Of a DNA stretch of 64,000 nt, positions 9,380-19,109 are shown piece by piece. Position 1 is the stretch's first letter; each line of letters starts with the position of its first letter. The notes beneath the pieces were generated by a model, which ran no database searches, was not told the DNA's origin, and saw nothing but the letters and a program-made list of their open reading frames with translations. The position numbers and the translations under genes were made by a program. Source of the DNA: Strigamia acuminata (taxonomy: Eukaryota > Arthropoda > Chilopoda > Geophilomorpha > Linotaeniidae); NCBI GenBank assembly GCA_949358305.1, contig OX442314.1, positions 52,957,369 through 53,021,368 of the forward strand, given 5' to 3'.

Positions 9380-11716
9380 ATGGATCCAAACAATCTTCCT
9401 AACGAAGAAAAAGTGGCTGAAGAAAAGGCTGTAGAAGAAATAGTTAGCTTGGATTCAAGTTATGTAAAACTTTGTGACCAAACGGAAATGATCCCCGATG
9501 AACTCACACAGTTTTGTACACATTACGAACTAGATAGAACTCAGTTCAAAACCATAATCGAAGCTTCTGAATTTGTGACGAAGCAGGCGTTACGTAACAT
9601 ACGTATTAATCCAACTCCGGAAAAACGAGCAGAACTTTCGAAGGAGAGTTCGGCGAACCATAATTCTGGAAAGGACCCAATCCCGTCGCCAAGAGATCTG
9701 TCTGAAGAAAACAGATCACGATCTAAAACTCCACAACGTAAGTTGGGAGATCAAGCAAGAATTAAAACTCCGTCGGTTCGTAACCAAGATATTCGAGAAT
9801 TATTTCGAACATCAAGCAAGGAATCGCTTGATCAGTCCAGTTTAGGAAATAGAACTCCTCACTCCCGCAACGCCAGTTACCACAATACTCCAAGTATTTC
9901 GGAGGTAGGAGGATCCAATTTTTCAACTTTTCAACCTGAAAATGCTAAAAAGCAACCCAATCCACATATTTATACGGAGAATGGGACGAGACATTTTGCC
10001 AAACAAACCCCTAGAGGGCGAGGCAATAAATCCGCCATTCGACGGAAATTATCTCCACTACCATCTCCAGTCTTACCTCAAACTCGACAAGAACAATTGA
10101 GATTAGACGAAGTGGAAAAGGAACGAATTAGGCTGGAAGCAATTAATCAAAAACAGATTAACGACGAAAAGATTCGCCAAGATAAACTTGAAGGAGAAGT
10201 TGTCAATCAAAACGAAGTTCGTAAGTCGATAGACAAAAACGATAAAATTCTAATTGATCAATTACGGGCTCAATGGCGACAGGAACACGATGAAAAGTTC
10301 CAAAAGCAACAAGATCAATACAATAAGAAGTGGGCGGAAGTGAACAGAATTGAAGACAATCAACGCAAGCGGGAGAAAACCTTACAGGAAAGCATCCGGC
10401 TAAATCTCGCGGCGTCCACTCGGGCTAGCCATGGTAGTGAACCCCGAGACCAGACAAATCCGTCACGTGCATCTACCGATGACATTCCAAGCTCACATTT
10501 CTCGGCAGAAAGTTCTACAGAAACTAGACTTCCCTCTGACGGAACTAATATTTCATTTGACTATATTTTGAAAATGCAACAAAATATGGCCGCCCAATTC
10601 CAAAAACAATTGGATAGTCGAATAGATACATTCGTTCAAACTCAACAAACAACTGGGCCGCAACGATCTAATAATCCAGGACCCAGTAAAGTCTTTTTCA
10701 AAGGACAAGACCTTCCAGTTTTCGATGGAAAACAGGAGGATATAGATAAATTTTTATCAGTAGCTAAAACTGTAGCTATTTCAAAGGGATTAACTCTGGA
10801 CGAAATGGTTAATCAAGGTATTCCCACCTATTTGTCCGGATTAGCCCAACAATGGTATGACGAGAATAAAACCAAGTTTACCAACTGGGAAACCTTCGTA
10901 GAATTATTTCGTGAAGAATTCGACATGATTCCAACTACTCGACTCCGAAATTTACGAAAAGTAATCCAAGGAGACGATGAACCTTTATATGAATTTCTAG
11001 TCAGATTCACTAAAGCCCAAGGATCGTATTCCGAAAGAGGAAATGTTGCCACACTTTTCGACAACCTGAATTGGACGAGTTACAATAGATTAATCGATCG
11101 AAATCTGTACAGGAGCGAGTCAGTAGACAAAATCTTTCAATTCGTACGAACGAATAGAGCACTCTTTGAACCCCAAAGAATCCGTACAGAGAATTCCAAG
11201 GAAATTGATAAAGTGGTATCTAACAACCAGAAGTATTCTAAAGATACCAAAAATATGAGACCTTCGGCTCGATCCACTCAAATGATGGAAATAGAGCCGG
11301 AAGAAGAAATAATGGAAGTCAATGAGTTGACAGAGAATAATGTATCAATGGATAATTTATTATGTGCCATGTCGGAAAATCAGACAGGGAAATGTTTTCA
11401 TTGTAAACAACCAGGTCATTTCAAAAGAGAATGTCCTCTGCTTCCAAAGCGAAAATTTAGCAATAATTTCCCTGGAAATAATAATTCCAATAACAATAGC
11501 GCTAATCAGCAGCCGAACGAATTTAAGCGACCACGCCAAAATTGGGTAACTGCCGAAGCTATTGATCAAAAAATGGAAGAGTTAAAAACTGATATGAATA
11601 ACAGTATGCAAACAACGATAAGTAAGACAGTGTCGGATTTATTTAGTAAATTCTTAGACCCGAAGAACGCTACTACGGCACCAATTACTGAAACCCCACC
11701 GGTTCCAAAAAACTAG
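9380..11716 (+). CDS. gag: Gag polyprotein, element 1
   Basis: This structural protein of 778 residues forms the particle and packages the RNA. The ATG at 9380 has a good context (AAAATGG). Residues 1-70 share a conserved N-terminal motif with the gag-only unit. Residues about 80-200 are Ser/Thr/Pro-rich and basic. Residues about 220-350 are highly charged and probably coiled coil. Residues about 440-600 form a Retrotrans_gag-type capsid region (PVFDGK, YLSGLAQQWY, NWETFVELFREEF). A single CX2CX4HX4C knuckle (C672, C675, H680, C685) forms the nucleocapsid, followed by a basic stretch and a conserved C-terminal tail. At 778 residues it is long for a gypsy Gag because of the charged N-terminal extension. 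The stop codon at 11714 is embedded in a frameshift signal into pol. Confidence 0.92.
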   Translation: MDPNNLPNEEKVAEEKAVEEIVSLDSSYVKLCDQTEMIPDELTQFCTHYELDRTQFKTIIEASEFVTKQALRNIRINPTPEKRAELSKESSANHNSGKDPIPSPRDLSEENRSRSKTPQRKLGDQARIKTPSVRNQDIRELFRTSSKESLDQSSLGNRTPHSRNASYHNTPSISEVGGSNFSTFQPENAKKQPNPHIYTENGTRHFAKQTPRGRGNKSAIRRKLSPLPSPVLPQTRQEQLRLDEVEKERIRLEAINQKQINDEKIRQDKLEGEVVNQNEVRKSIDKNDKILIDQLRAQWRQEHDEKFQKQQDQYNKKWAEVNRIEDNQRKREKTLQESIRLNLAASTRASHGSEPRDQTNPSRASTDDIPSSHFSAESSTETRLPSDGTNISFDYILKMQQNMAAQFQKQLDSRIDTFVQTQQTTGPQRSNNPGPSKVFFKGQDLPVFDGKQEDIDKFLSVAKTVAISKGLTLDEMVNQGIPTYLSGLAQQWYDENKTKFTNWETFVELFREEFDMIPTTRLRNLRKVIQGDDEPLYEFLVRFTKAQGSYSERGNVATLFDNLNWTSYNRLIDRNLYRSESVDKIFQFVRTNRALFEPQRIRTENSKEIDKVVSNNQKYSKDTKNMRPSARSTQMMEIEPEEEIMEVNELTENNVSMDNLLCAMSENQTGKCFHCKQPGHFKRECPLLPKRKFSNNFPGNNNSNNNSANQQPNEFKRPRQNWVTAEAIDQKMEELKTDMNNSMQTTISKTVSDLFSKFLDPKNATTAPITETPPVPKN

Positions 11717-14700
11717 TGGCGGGGGTCCTCGAGCCCCCTATTAATAATTCCGAAGGAATTTTACCACCAGACTTGGAACAAGCACTTTCCGAAACTTTGG
11801 ATAATTTAACTATTCAAGATAAAGAAATTAAGCGTGCTCGTCCTAACCGGAAGACACGGAAAAGGAACTGGAATTATAAGTTTAAAATCGCGTCAAATAC
11901 GCCCTTTTCGGCAGAGGAGACAGCAAACCCGTTCTTGAATTTTCACGACGACCTGTTTTCTCTAGATAAGGGGGACGAATCTTTAGCTAGATTGATACAA
12001 GATACATCCAATCTTAATATTCGTGATGAATCCACCAGTTCTAGTGGAGGAGTATTCGAGAATTTACAATCAATGATTGATAATTTGAATCCCGACTCCA
12101 AATCCTCCAGATTTGCGAGATTAAAATCTTACATTAACGAGAATCAGTTAAAACGAAAAGATGGCATCGAACGAATTAATAAATTGGGAAATCACATCGA
12201 CGACCCCCGAATGAAAATTACAATAGGTGGACTCACCTACAATGCTTTGATGGACTCAGGAGCCACACAGTGTTTTATTGGGTTGCAATTACTAAGTAAA
12301 ACTTGTGCATCTCCCGATTTCATACAAGATTGTCCAAAACACATGAGAGTTTGTGCAGTTGGAGTTACTCATATTCCACTAGGACAAATTACTTTGTGTG
12401 TACAATGGGCAGATGGAGCAGAATTCACACCAATAAATTTTATCATTTTGGATAATAATGTGTGTGGATTAATTATCGGACATAATTTTATGCGCCGAAC
12501 CAAAATTAATTTAAATCCAGCACGAGCTGTATTTACTTGCGACAGCAAGTCCGACTGGACTGCACCCTACGAAACTGACGAGTTAAATTGTAATTTAGCT
12601 CGAGTACAAGTGTTGACTGACAACGCAACAGCCACACACACGCCAGATAATTGGGAAGAATTGCTGGTAAAGGATTGTGACTGTTCAGATGAGGAAAAAA
12701 GTAAATTACGCGAAGTAATTGCTAGTGTTAAGAACGTCTTTAGAGATAAAGTCGGATGTACTAACATAATAAAGCATAAGATCACCTTTAAAAAGGATGT
12801 AACGTGGAAAAAACAACCATTTCGAATGTATAACCCTGCTAAAATAGCCATTATGACTAAATTAGTAGAAGAATTAGAAGCGGATAATTTGATCGAAAGA
12901 GCTACTGGACCTTACATAAGTCATCCAGTGATCGTAGCCAAACCAAATGATACTTATCGTCTATGTATCGATTATCGGTGGTTGAATGCAATCACCGAAA
13001 TTAACGCCATACAAATGCCAAGTATTGATTTGTTACTCCACAATACAAATCAGGCAAAATATTTCACGTCTCTTGACCTTACCAAAGGTTATTATCAGGT
13101 CGAGATGGACGAGGAAGATAGACAGAAAACAGCCTTTTATACTCCGAAAGGCAATTACCAATTTGTCCGCATGCCTTTTGGTCTTTGCAATGCGCCGTGT
13201 ACATTTCAGTTCTTAATGGAACGAGTGATGGGCGAAGCATTATACAAACACGCGTTAGTCTATTTGGACGACGTGATAATCTTCTCCACCACTTGGGAGA
13301 AACATCTTGAACATATCAAAGATGTGTTGGAAAGACTAGATAAGGCCAACTTATCAGCAAATAAGGAAAAATCAAAATTTGGAAAAACTACACTCAAATT
13401 TTTGGGTCATTTGATAACTCCAACCGGATTAGCACCTGACCCAGACAAGATAGTATCCGTTAGGAAATATCCAACTCCTAAGAATTCCAAGGATATTCAA
13501 CGATTTCATGGCTTGTCAAATTTCTTCCGGAAATTTATTCCCGAACATGCAAAAATTGCTAGGCCTCTAACTAGCATGATGCATGATAAAGCAGTGTTCG
13601 AATGGGGAGAAGAACAAGAGAAAGCTTTTGAAACAATAAAAAATATTTTATGTGACGAAACACAGGTTTTGTTAATGCCAGATATGATGAAACCATTCGT
13701 AATCTTGACAGACGCATCGCATGATGGACTTGGTAGTGTGTTATGCCAAGATGTAGAATTCTTCGATGAAGGAAAAAGAGAAATGATCATGACTCCTAGA
13801 CCCGTAGCTTATGCTAGTCGAGTCTTACGAGGGGCAGAAGTACGCTACTCAACACCCGAACTCGAGTGTTTAGCAGTAGTATGGGCAGTCGACAAATTCC
13901 GACCGTATATCGAATATACGACTTTTACTTTGGAATCAGACGCCGAAGCATTAAAATGGCTGATGGGAACACCAGAACCATCGGGACGATTTGGTCGTTG
14001 GGCAATTAAACTTCAATGTGGCGCCTTTAAGATTAAATATCGACGAGGTACCCAGAACCAAGTTGCCGACGCCTTCTCGAGAGCGCCTTTGGAGATCGAA
14101 GACATTCCAGAGAATGATTATTGTGAGCCAATCGAGATTACTCAATTCTGGCCGGAATGGGACGGAAATCGAGAAATTATTCGAAGGAATAATAGAGAAG
14201 ATTGCCAATTTCTCACGAATGTGCAGCTTCATTTCGATTATTCCAAATTATTATACAATACTTTGGAAAAGGGGGAGAAGATGGATGAAGCTACAGAAGA
14301 AACACTATTTAGTGCTTTAACTGAAGTTTTAAAGGAAGTTCCACCGACTCGAGAAGAAATTATAAAAGCTCAACTAGCCGACAAAGAGTGTAGAATAATA
14401 ATCGATCATCTGAAACGAGATGAAATCGAACAAAGAAAGTTTAAGAAAACTAAAGAATGGATGAAAGCAGTCCAAGGTTACCAATTAGATTTTCAAGAAG
14501 AAAATGGTAATGAAATGCTGATTTATTTCAAACCAACGTTTGAAGAGGAATTGAATGACTCTGGAAACGGATTTAAAGCTGTCATTCCACCGTCATTAGT
14601 ACGAAGAGTACTGTTTGCCTGTCACGGACATCCATTAAGTGGACATGCAGGGATGAGTAAGACGCTCGAACGAGCAAAACTTATATATTACTGGCCGAAG

Positions 14701-16008
14701 ATGAATAAAGATACTCGCAATTACGTCCGAAGTTGTATTCATTGCCAGCAATACAAGCCCTGTCAACATAAAAAGCATAGAGCGAGTTACACTCCTCATA
14801 ACATGTCTTACCCGTGGGAAGTAATCTGCATTGATTTAATGGGTCCCAAACCGACAGGAAGAAGCCAATACAGATTTGTATTAGTAATTATAGATCAATG
14901 TACTAAATGGGTAGAATTATTCCCTTTAAGTAAGGCATCTAGTGAATCTATTGTGAATAGGTTAGGAGAAGTGATTCATAGATGGGGATACCCAAAGAAA
15001 ATTGTTAGTGATAACGGGAGCCAATTCATATCCACGATTTATGAAGAGTTTTGTAAAAAACACAACATCAGAATGGCTCATGTGAGTCCATATCACGCTC
15101 AGGCCAATCCTACGGAAAGGGCCAATAGAGACATCAAAATAATGCTGGCTCTTTATTCAGACATTCACTCCCATTGGCCGAGATTCTTAAACGAATTTGC
15201 ATTTGCCTCGAGAACGGCTAAATCAGAAGCTACAGGCGCAACGCCATTCTTATTGAACACAGGAAGAAATGTACCTCTTCCCTTTGATCCTCGGATCATT
15301 CAACATGCAAATGCATTTGACAAGAATAACCCGGAAGAATACGTATATAATTTACTTGGAATTTTACGTCGAGCACATCAAGAGATGCATTTGCGTATTC
15401 AAGCAAATTATGAGAGACACGACAAGATTCACAGAAATAAATTTCACATTTGTGAATATACTGTCGGTGATTTGGTATGGAAAGCCACTCACATCCTTTC
15501 AAATAAAGAGAAAGGAATTACTAAAGGTTTCGCCGAGAAACGAGATGGACCGTGGGAAATTACGGAAGTTTTACCTGGAGGTGCTTATAAGTTGAGAAAA
15601 TTAGTTGATGGATCAATAGAACCATCCATAAATACTGATGATCTCTCACCTTATATCCCATCTTACCCGATTGAGACTTGGACACTCGACCAAAAGAGTG
15701 GAAGAGTAGAGAATCACCCAAACCCTGATTGGATGAACGAAAGTTCAACCGTAAATAATTCAAGTGAATTAAATAATCAAGAATTAGGAAATAATTCTGC
15801 TAATATGGAATTAGATCCCGAAGAAGTTACAACACCCGCTTCAAAAGAAAGCGACATCGTAGTTAATAATCCAAAACATGATTATAACCTTAGGAAAAGG
15901 AAAAGAAGTTGTGAACTTTCACAACTGCAACCTCGTACGAAGCGAATTTCTACGACAGATCAAGAATGCACAACAGATTTTATACATCTGATTCAAGATC
16001 GCCGCTAG
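11692..16008 (+). CDS. pol: Pol polyprotein (PR-RT-RNase H-IN), element 1, read by -1 frameshift
   Basis: The frame is open from 11692. The GTG at 11716 is not a real start, since the protein is made as Gag-Pol from the slip at 11713. Counting residues from 11716: aspartic protease with DSGA near 180; reverse transcriptase about 370-540 with the catalytic YLDD at 516-519; RNase H with TDAS near 664 and catalytic acidic residues near 716, 741 and 784; an integrase HHCC finger from about 970 (GHPLSGHAG to CIHC); the integrase D,D,E core near 1040, 1099 and 1135; and a GPY/F-like module (GPWEI then GGAYKL) near 1279. A 130-residue Asn/Ser-rich, basic tail carries YNLRKRKR. No chromodomain is seen. 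Residue 412 in the RT fingers is Asp, whereas element 3 has the expected Gly (NGTYR). Confidence 0.93.
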   Translation, partial: NPTGSKKLVAGVLEPPINNSEGILPPDLEQALSETLDNLTIQDKEIKRARPNRKTRKRNWNYKFKIASNTPFSAEETANPFLNFHDDLFSLDKGDESLARLIQDTSNLNIRDESTSSSGGVFENLQSMIDNLNPDSKSSRFARLKSYINENQLKRKDGIERINKLGNHIDDPRMKITIGGLTYNALMDSGATQCFIGLQLLSKTCASPDFIQDCPKHMRVCAVGVTHIPLGQITLCVQWADGAEFTPINFIILDNNVCGLIIGHNFMRRTKINLNPARAVFTCDSKSDWTAPYETDELNCNLARVQVLTDNATATHTPDNWEELLVKDCDCSDEEKSKLREVIASVKNVFRDKVGCTNIIKHKITFKKDVTWKKQPFRMYNPAKIAIMTKLVEELEADNLIERATGPYISHPVIVAKPNDTYRLCIDYRWLNAITEINAIQMPSIDLLLHNTNQAKYFTSLDLTKGYYQVEMDEEDRQKTAFYTPKGNYQFVRMPFGLCNAPCTFQFLMERVMGEALYKHALVYLDDVIIFSTTWEKHLEHIKDVLERLDKANLSANKEKSKFGKTTLKFLGHLITPTGLAPDPDKIVSVRKYPTPKNSKDIQRFHGLSNFFRKFIPEHAKIARPLTSMMHDKAVFEWGEEQEKAFETIKNILCDETQVLLMPDMMKPFVILTDASHDGLGSVLCQDVEFFDEGKREMIMTPRPVAYASRVLRGAEVRYSTPELECLAVVWAVDKFRPYIEYTTFTLESDAEALKWLMGTPEPSGRFGRWAIKLQCGAFKIKYRRGTQNQVADAFSRAPLEIEDIPENDYCEPIEITQFWPEWDGNREIIRRNNREDCQFLTNVQLHFDYSKLLYNTLEKGEKMDEATEETLFSALTEVLKEVPPTREEIIKAQLADKECRIIIDHLKRDEIEQRKFKKTKEWMKAVQGYQLDFQEENGNEMLIYFKPTFEEELNDSGNGFKAVIPPSLVRRVLFACHGHPLSGHAGMSKTLERAKLIYYWPKMNKDTRNYVRSCIHCQQYKPCQHKKHRASYTPHNMSYPWEVICIDLMGPKPTGRSQYRFVLVIIDQCTKWVELFPLSKASSESIVNRLGEVIHRWGYPKKIVSDNGSQFISTIYEEFCKKHNIRMAHVSPYHAQANPTERANRDIKIMLALYSDIHSHWPRFLNEFAFASRTAKSEATGATPFLLNTGRNVPLPFDPRIIQHANAFDKNNPEEYVYNLLGILRRAHQEMHLRIQANYERHDKIHRNKFHICEYTVGDLVWKATHILSNKEKGITKGFAEKRDGPWEITEVLPGGAYKLRKLVDGSIEPSINTDDLSPYIPSYPIETWTLDQKSGRVENHPNPDWMNESSTVNNSSELNNQELGNNSANMELDPEEVTTPASKESDIVVNNPKHDYNLRKRKRSCELSQLQPRTKRISTTDQECTTDFIHLIQDRR
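11707..11738 (+). promoter_or_regulatory. -1 programmed ribosomal frameshift signal, element 1
   Basis: The heptamer A AAA AAC (11707-11713) is in the gag zero frame directly before the gag TAG (11714-11716). After a 7-base spacer comes a hairpin with stem GGGGG (11721-11725) and CCCCC (11734-11738). Slipping back one base enters the pol frame, which is open from 11692. This matches the X XXY YYZ rule with a downstream stem at the usual distance. Confidence 0.85.
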
Positions 16009-16821
16009 TGATAGCGTATTTTTTTAAAATAAAAAAATTTAAAAAAGATAAAAAATCGGGTCACTTTTGACCCACAAATTAGTCATGGTTAAATCATAAA
16101 CCTATAGGAGAATATGGTGAAAATACCCCGGGTAGAGAGTAGAGGATTTGTTCTCTCACAAGCTTCACACACATGTGCGAGTCAACTTTGACACCTGCGT
16201 CGATAGAAAAGTTCGTCGCGATTTCTTTCAAGAAAACCTCGAGATTCGTGGTAAGACTCATGTATTACCAGTAAACTCGGAAATTATGTGTCAGGACTTA
16301 ATGATTATAATCCTTTCATGATAGAAAAGGACGAGAGAAAACTTCGGTGATTAATTTCGTCTGAAAGAGACGAACACGTGACCTCGGCGTGAAGAAGAAA
16401 ATTTCTCCTTCGAGAAAATTCGAAATATCATCACGACAGTTCAACGTTTACTAGAGTGTTACGTGTAAGTAATGATAAATTTAATATATCAAGAGATATT
16501 CACGGCTATTTTATATATAAAATTAGGATTTCTACGTTGGCGGAGAACACCTTCGCTAAAAACAACGAGTTTTGTCAATTAGAAAATCGGCACCACATCA
16601 TTTTGAATACTTAAGTGGATTCCGGAGATTCCTAGTGTAAGTATTCTAAAGATAATTCTATCGAATATTACGAATAGTAAAAAAGCCGCACGTAAAATCC
16701 CGATATAAAAATATATCGAAACCATCGATAAAGGTGATAAATTTTCACGATAGATGGCGGTATAAATTTTGTTAAATAAATCGTATTGATAAGATTCTCT
16801 ATATTATTTTCTCTAGAAAAA
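16009..16821 (+). promoter_or_regulatory. Pol-ORF3 spacer with hairpin and ORF3 splice acceptor
   Basis: The 0.8 kb is non-coding. A perfect hairpin GGGTCA/CTTT/TGACCC lies at 16058-16073 just after the pol stop. The pyrimidine-rich stretch ending TTTTCTCTAG at 16816 is a strong 3' splice site, and the ORF3 ATG follows five bases later. GTAAGT matches at 16466 and 16638 are other possible donors. TAGATGGCGG followed by TATAAAT near 16753-16766 could alternatively be a short internal promoter. Splicing is the simpler reading. Confidence 0.5.
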
Positions 16822-18498
16822 ATGGGAAAAAAGATCGAAAAAAAGAGAAAATACGTGTTGGTCGAATCCTCTTCCTCCGATGAAGAAGTAACGGCACCTC
16901 CTTCGGCCGCTGCCGTATTCGTAGAAGGGTGTCCCAAAACACCCGTGATTATCAACGCCAGAGGCTGGGATATTTTGAGTTGGGCTCGCCAACATCCCGA
17001 ATTGCTCCCCGCTGAGCTTGGTCCACCCGGAACCCCCACGTTACAGGAGGAACCGGCCAAAAAAGAATCAACGGCGAAGCCATTTGTTATTCCAAAGATA
17101 AAAGCGGATGATTTCGCCAGAAATAATCCGCCAATTGCAAAAAACCAGCCAAGTACCAGTAAACCGCGAAAGGTGGAAATTGTGTACAACCGAGTCAAGT
17201 CGCCCGAACGAAGAAGGAAATCCCCACCAATGGAAGCTAAACGCCGCCGAAATTCGGAAGACGCTACACCTTCCTCTTGTACTGGCCAAGAGCGTCCAAA
17301 AAGAGAATACGTTAGATTTAACGATTCACCAGACCGAGACCGGAAAAAAAGGTCGTATTCCTCCTACCGAAGGTCCGACCAACCTAGGAATAGGTCAAAT
17401 ACCAGCGCATGGTCAGATCGCCAAAAGTTGGCAAATAAAGTTCGTCAGATCCAGAAAAGACGAGAACAGTGTAAACAAGATAAAGAGAACGGAAAACCAC
17501 ATGATGATATGGTACTCTCGAAGGACGAAGTGCCATGTCCTTTTTGTTCCGCCGTCGGGTGGGTCTCGGGATCGGGAACCGGAGGCCACCTGGCGCAATG
17601 TTCCAATTGCGAGGGCACAAAGAAGCGGCCCAAAGGCCAACCTTGGCGCCCCAGCTTTCTGCCGTTTGTGGTCATGGGAATTCACCCTCCCCCGGCCAGG
17701 TTGTGGGCAACTTGCCCGGAGTGTAAAATTGTCCTCTCCAGTGACGGAAGATCGCCGTACATCAGCCCGGAGTTCTTGAACGCCATAACCACTCCACTAG
17801 GAAGGGAAATGCAAGATCTGAGAATTCCGCCAGAAGCTCTAGAGAGTTCCCGAAAACCACAGAGTACGACAGTCATCGATAAAGGATGTCAAACGGTATC
17901 CAAGGAGAACGAAAAAGAAGCCGAAAATGAACTTCTTGTGGAACCCTTTTTCCCTCCACCAGGAGCGAAAATAGCGCATCTATTCGAATACGAGGTGAGC
18001 TACTATTTTCCGACGCTTTTTAGAATTGCCGAGAAAATCACGGAACAAATGCGCTCAGACTCTACCGATCCCTCGAATATCAATTATGCTGTCCATGTGA
18101 TGAAATTGATATTTAACGCCAATCGAGGCGAATCTTTTGCTGTGCTGGAGCACATATGGACACTGTTAATTGACAGAGTCAACACCGACGGAAAAGGATT
18201 AATAAACCCTTCATGGTTCTACGGACTCCCCTGCATTGCGGAGATATACGACGCTTCGAAGAAGGCTATTGAAGAAAGTTATGAGTTAGTTGAGAAGACT
18301 CCAGAATATGAACCAAGGTCTCCGGAGTACGCGCCGAAATCTCCACCCGCAGAAGATATAGGTGAAGAACCCAATTTCGTCATCGACCGAAGACCAGCGG
18401 AATTTCTTCCCCTAGAAAAGTCCGAAGTCGGTGAGTCCAGTGAGACTCTTAAGAAAGAGAGTGAAGGATCGGAGTCTGATGAAGAAGAAGTCAAGTGA
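16822..18498 (+). CDS. ORF3, zinc-ribbon-like charged protein in env position, element 1
   Basis: The protein has 558 residues and I do not recognise its family. The start is the ATG at 16822 in the context AAAAATGG, five bases after a splice acceptor; the in-frame TTG at 16786 lies before the acceptor. There is no signal peptide, transmembrane segment or furin site, so it is not an envelope protein. The order is a basic N-terminus with an acidic patch (SSSSDEE), a proline-rich part, a basic RS-like region about residues 140-230 (KRRRN, RDRKKRSYSSYRR), then cysteine pairs CPFC (239-242), CSNC (260-263) and CPEC (298-301) spaced like a zinc ribbon. A conserved-looking helical region about 380-470 follows, and an acidic tail with SPEYAPKSPP-type repeats. 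A nuclear or RNA-binding accessory role is inferred. Its GC content is higher than that of gag and pol, hinting at a different origin. Confidence 0.75.
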   Translation: MGKKIEKKRKYVLVESSSSDEEVTAPPSAAAVFVEGCPKTPVIINARGWDILSWARQHPELLPAELGPPGTPTLQEEPAKKESTAKPFVIPKIKADDFARNNPPIAKNQPSTSKPRKVEIVYNRVKSPERRRKSPPMEAKRRRNSEDATPSSCTGQERPKREYVRFNDSPDRDRKKRSYSSYRRSDQPRNRSNTSAWSDRQKLANKVRQIQKRREQCKQDKENGKPHDDMVLSKDEVPCPFCSAVGWVSGSGTGGHLAQCSNCEGTKKRPKGQPWRPSFLPFVVMGIHPPPARLWATCPECKIVLSSDGRSPYISPEFLNAITTPLGREMQDLRIPPEALESSRKPQSTTVIDKGCQTVSKENEKEAENELLVEPFFPPPGAKIAHLFEYEVSYYFPTLFRIAEKITEQMRSDSTDPSNINYAVHVMKLIFNANRGESFAVLEHIWTLLIDRVNTDGKGLINPSWFYGLPCIAEIYDASKKAIEESYELVEKTPEYEPRSPEYAPKSPPAEDIGEEPNFVIDRRPAEFLPLEKSEVGESSETLKKESEGSESDEEEVK

Positions 18499-19004
18499 CT
18501 CGCGGAGTTAATTTTCGAATTTAATAGAATTTAAGGAAAAAATGTTAGAATTAACGAAAAACTCAAAAGTATTCTGTTTAGTATTTAATAAGCGGTTGTG
18601 ATATGCAAAAGTCATGTTATTTTTAAAAAAAAAGGAAAATCGAGAGATAATCCTATAAATCAAAAGAAATCTTTTAATAATTGTTAAGCTAAAAAGAAAT
18701 AATTTACCAAAAAATTATGTTAAGATTCCCGTTATTTGAAATAATAATTGTGTGAAGAAATGAGGCTAAGTGTTGTAAAGTTCCAAGTTTGTTTTATTGT
18801 AACCAAATAATATTTTATTCTTGATAATTCATTAAAAAAGAATTGTTGCGCACATCAGAAATATGAAATTTATTTTGAGTCACCCGCATACGCACTCAGC
18901 TGTTCGGGATGAAAAAAGTCCTGTTTTGAGATATTAATAAAATCATTTCGCAAGAATAACATAAACTTATGAATAAAATTTATAAGTTGAGTAATTAAGG
19001 GGGA
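18499..19004 (+). other. 3' non-coding region and polypurine tract, element 1
   Basis: No gene is seen in this AT-rich stretch. It ends in the polypurine tract AATTAAGGGGGA (18993-19004), abutting the LTR, where plus-strand DNA synthesis would be primed. An A-run at about 18627 differs in length among the three copies. Confidence 0.75.
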
Positions 19005-19095
19005 TGTATGACGGTTTATAAGTGCTATTTATTAATAACACGGCCGAATTTTAAGTGTTTTTTGCGAAACCCGCATTTGTCAATGCTCCGAGTCG

Positions 19096-19109
19096 CCACT
19101 AGATGGCGC
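19096..19109 (+). promoter_or_regulatory. CTCF-like motif in U3
   Basis: CCACTAGATGGCGC fits the CTCF core consensus as I know it (CCASYAGRKGGCGC). The same word occurs in the other B LTRs at 20861, 33237 and 45611. Related forms are CCAGATGGCGC at 6744 in LTR A and TTAGATGGCGC near 50876 in the diverged solo LTR. Binding is not shown. Confidence 0.4.

Noticed and set aside
11716-11718. Independent start of pol at 11716
   Set aside because: The codon is GTG overlapping the gag stop. The frameshift site explains entry into the frame.
16786-16821. Twelve-codon N-terminal extension of ORF3
   Set aside because: It begins with TTG and lies upstream of, or across, the splice acceptor ending at 16816. 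The ATG at 16822 has a better context.
16668-17198. 176-residue open frame on the minus strand opposite ORF3
   Set aside because: It lies antisense to the N-terminal part of ORF3 and has no recognisable motif; the hydrophobic look comes from the complement of basic and acidic codons.
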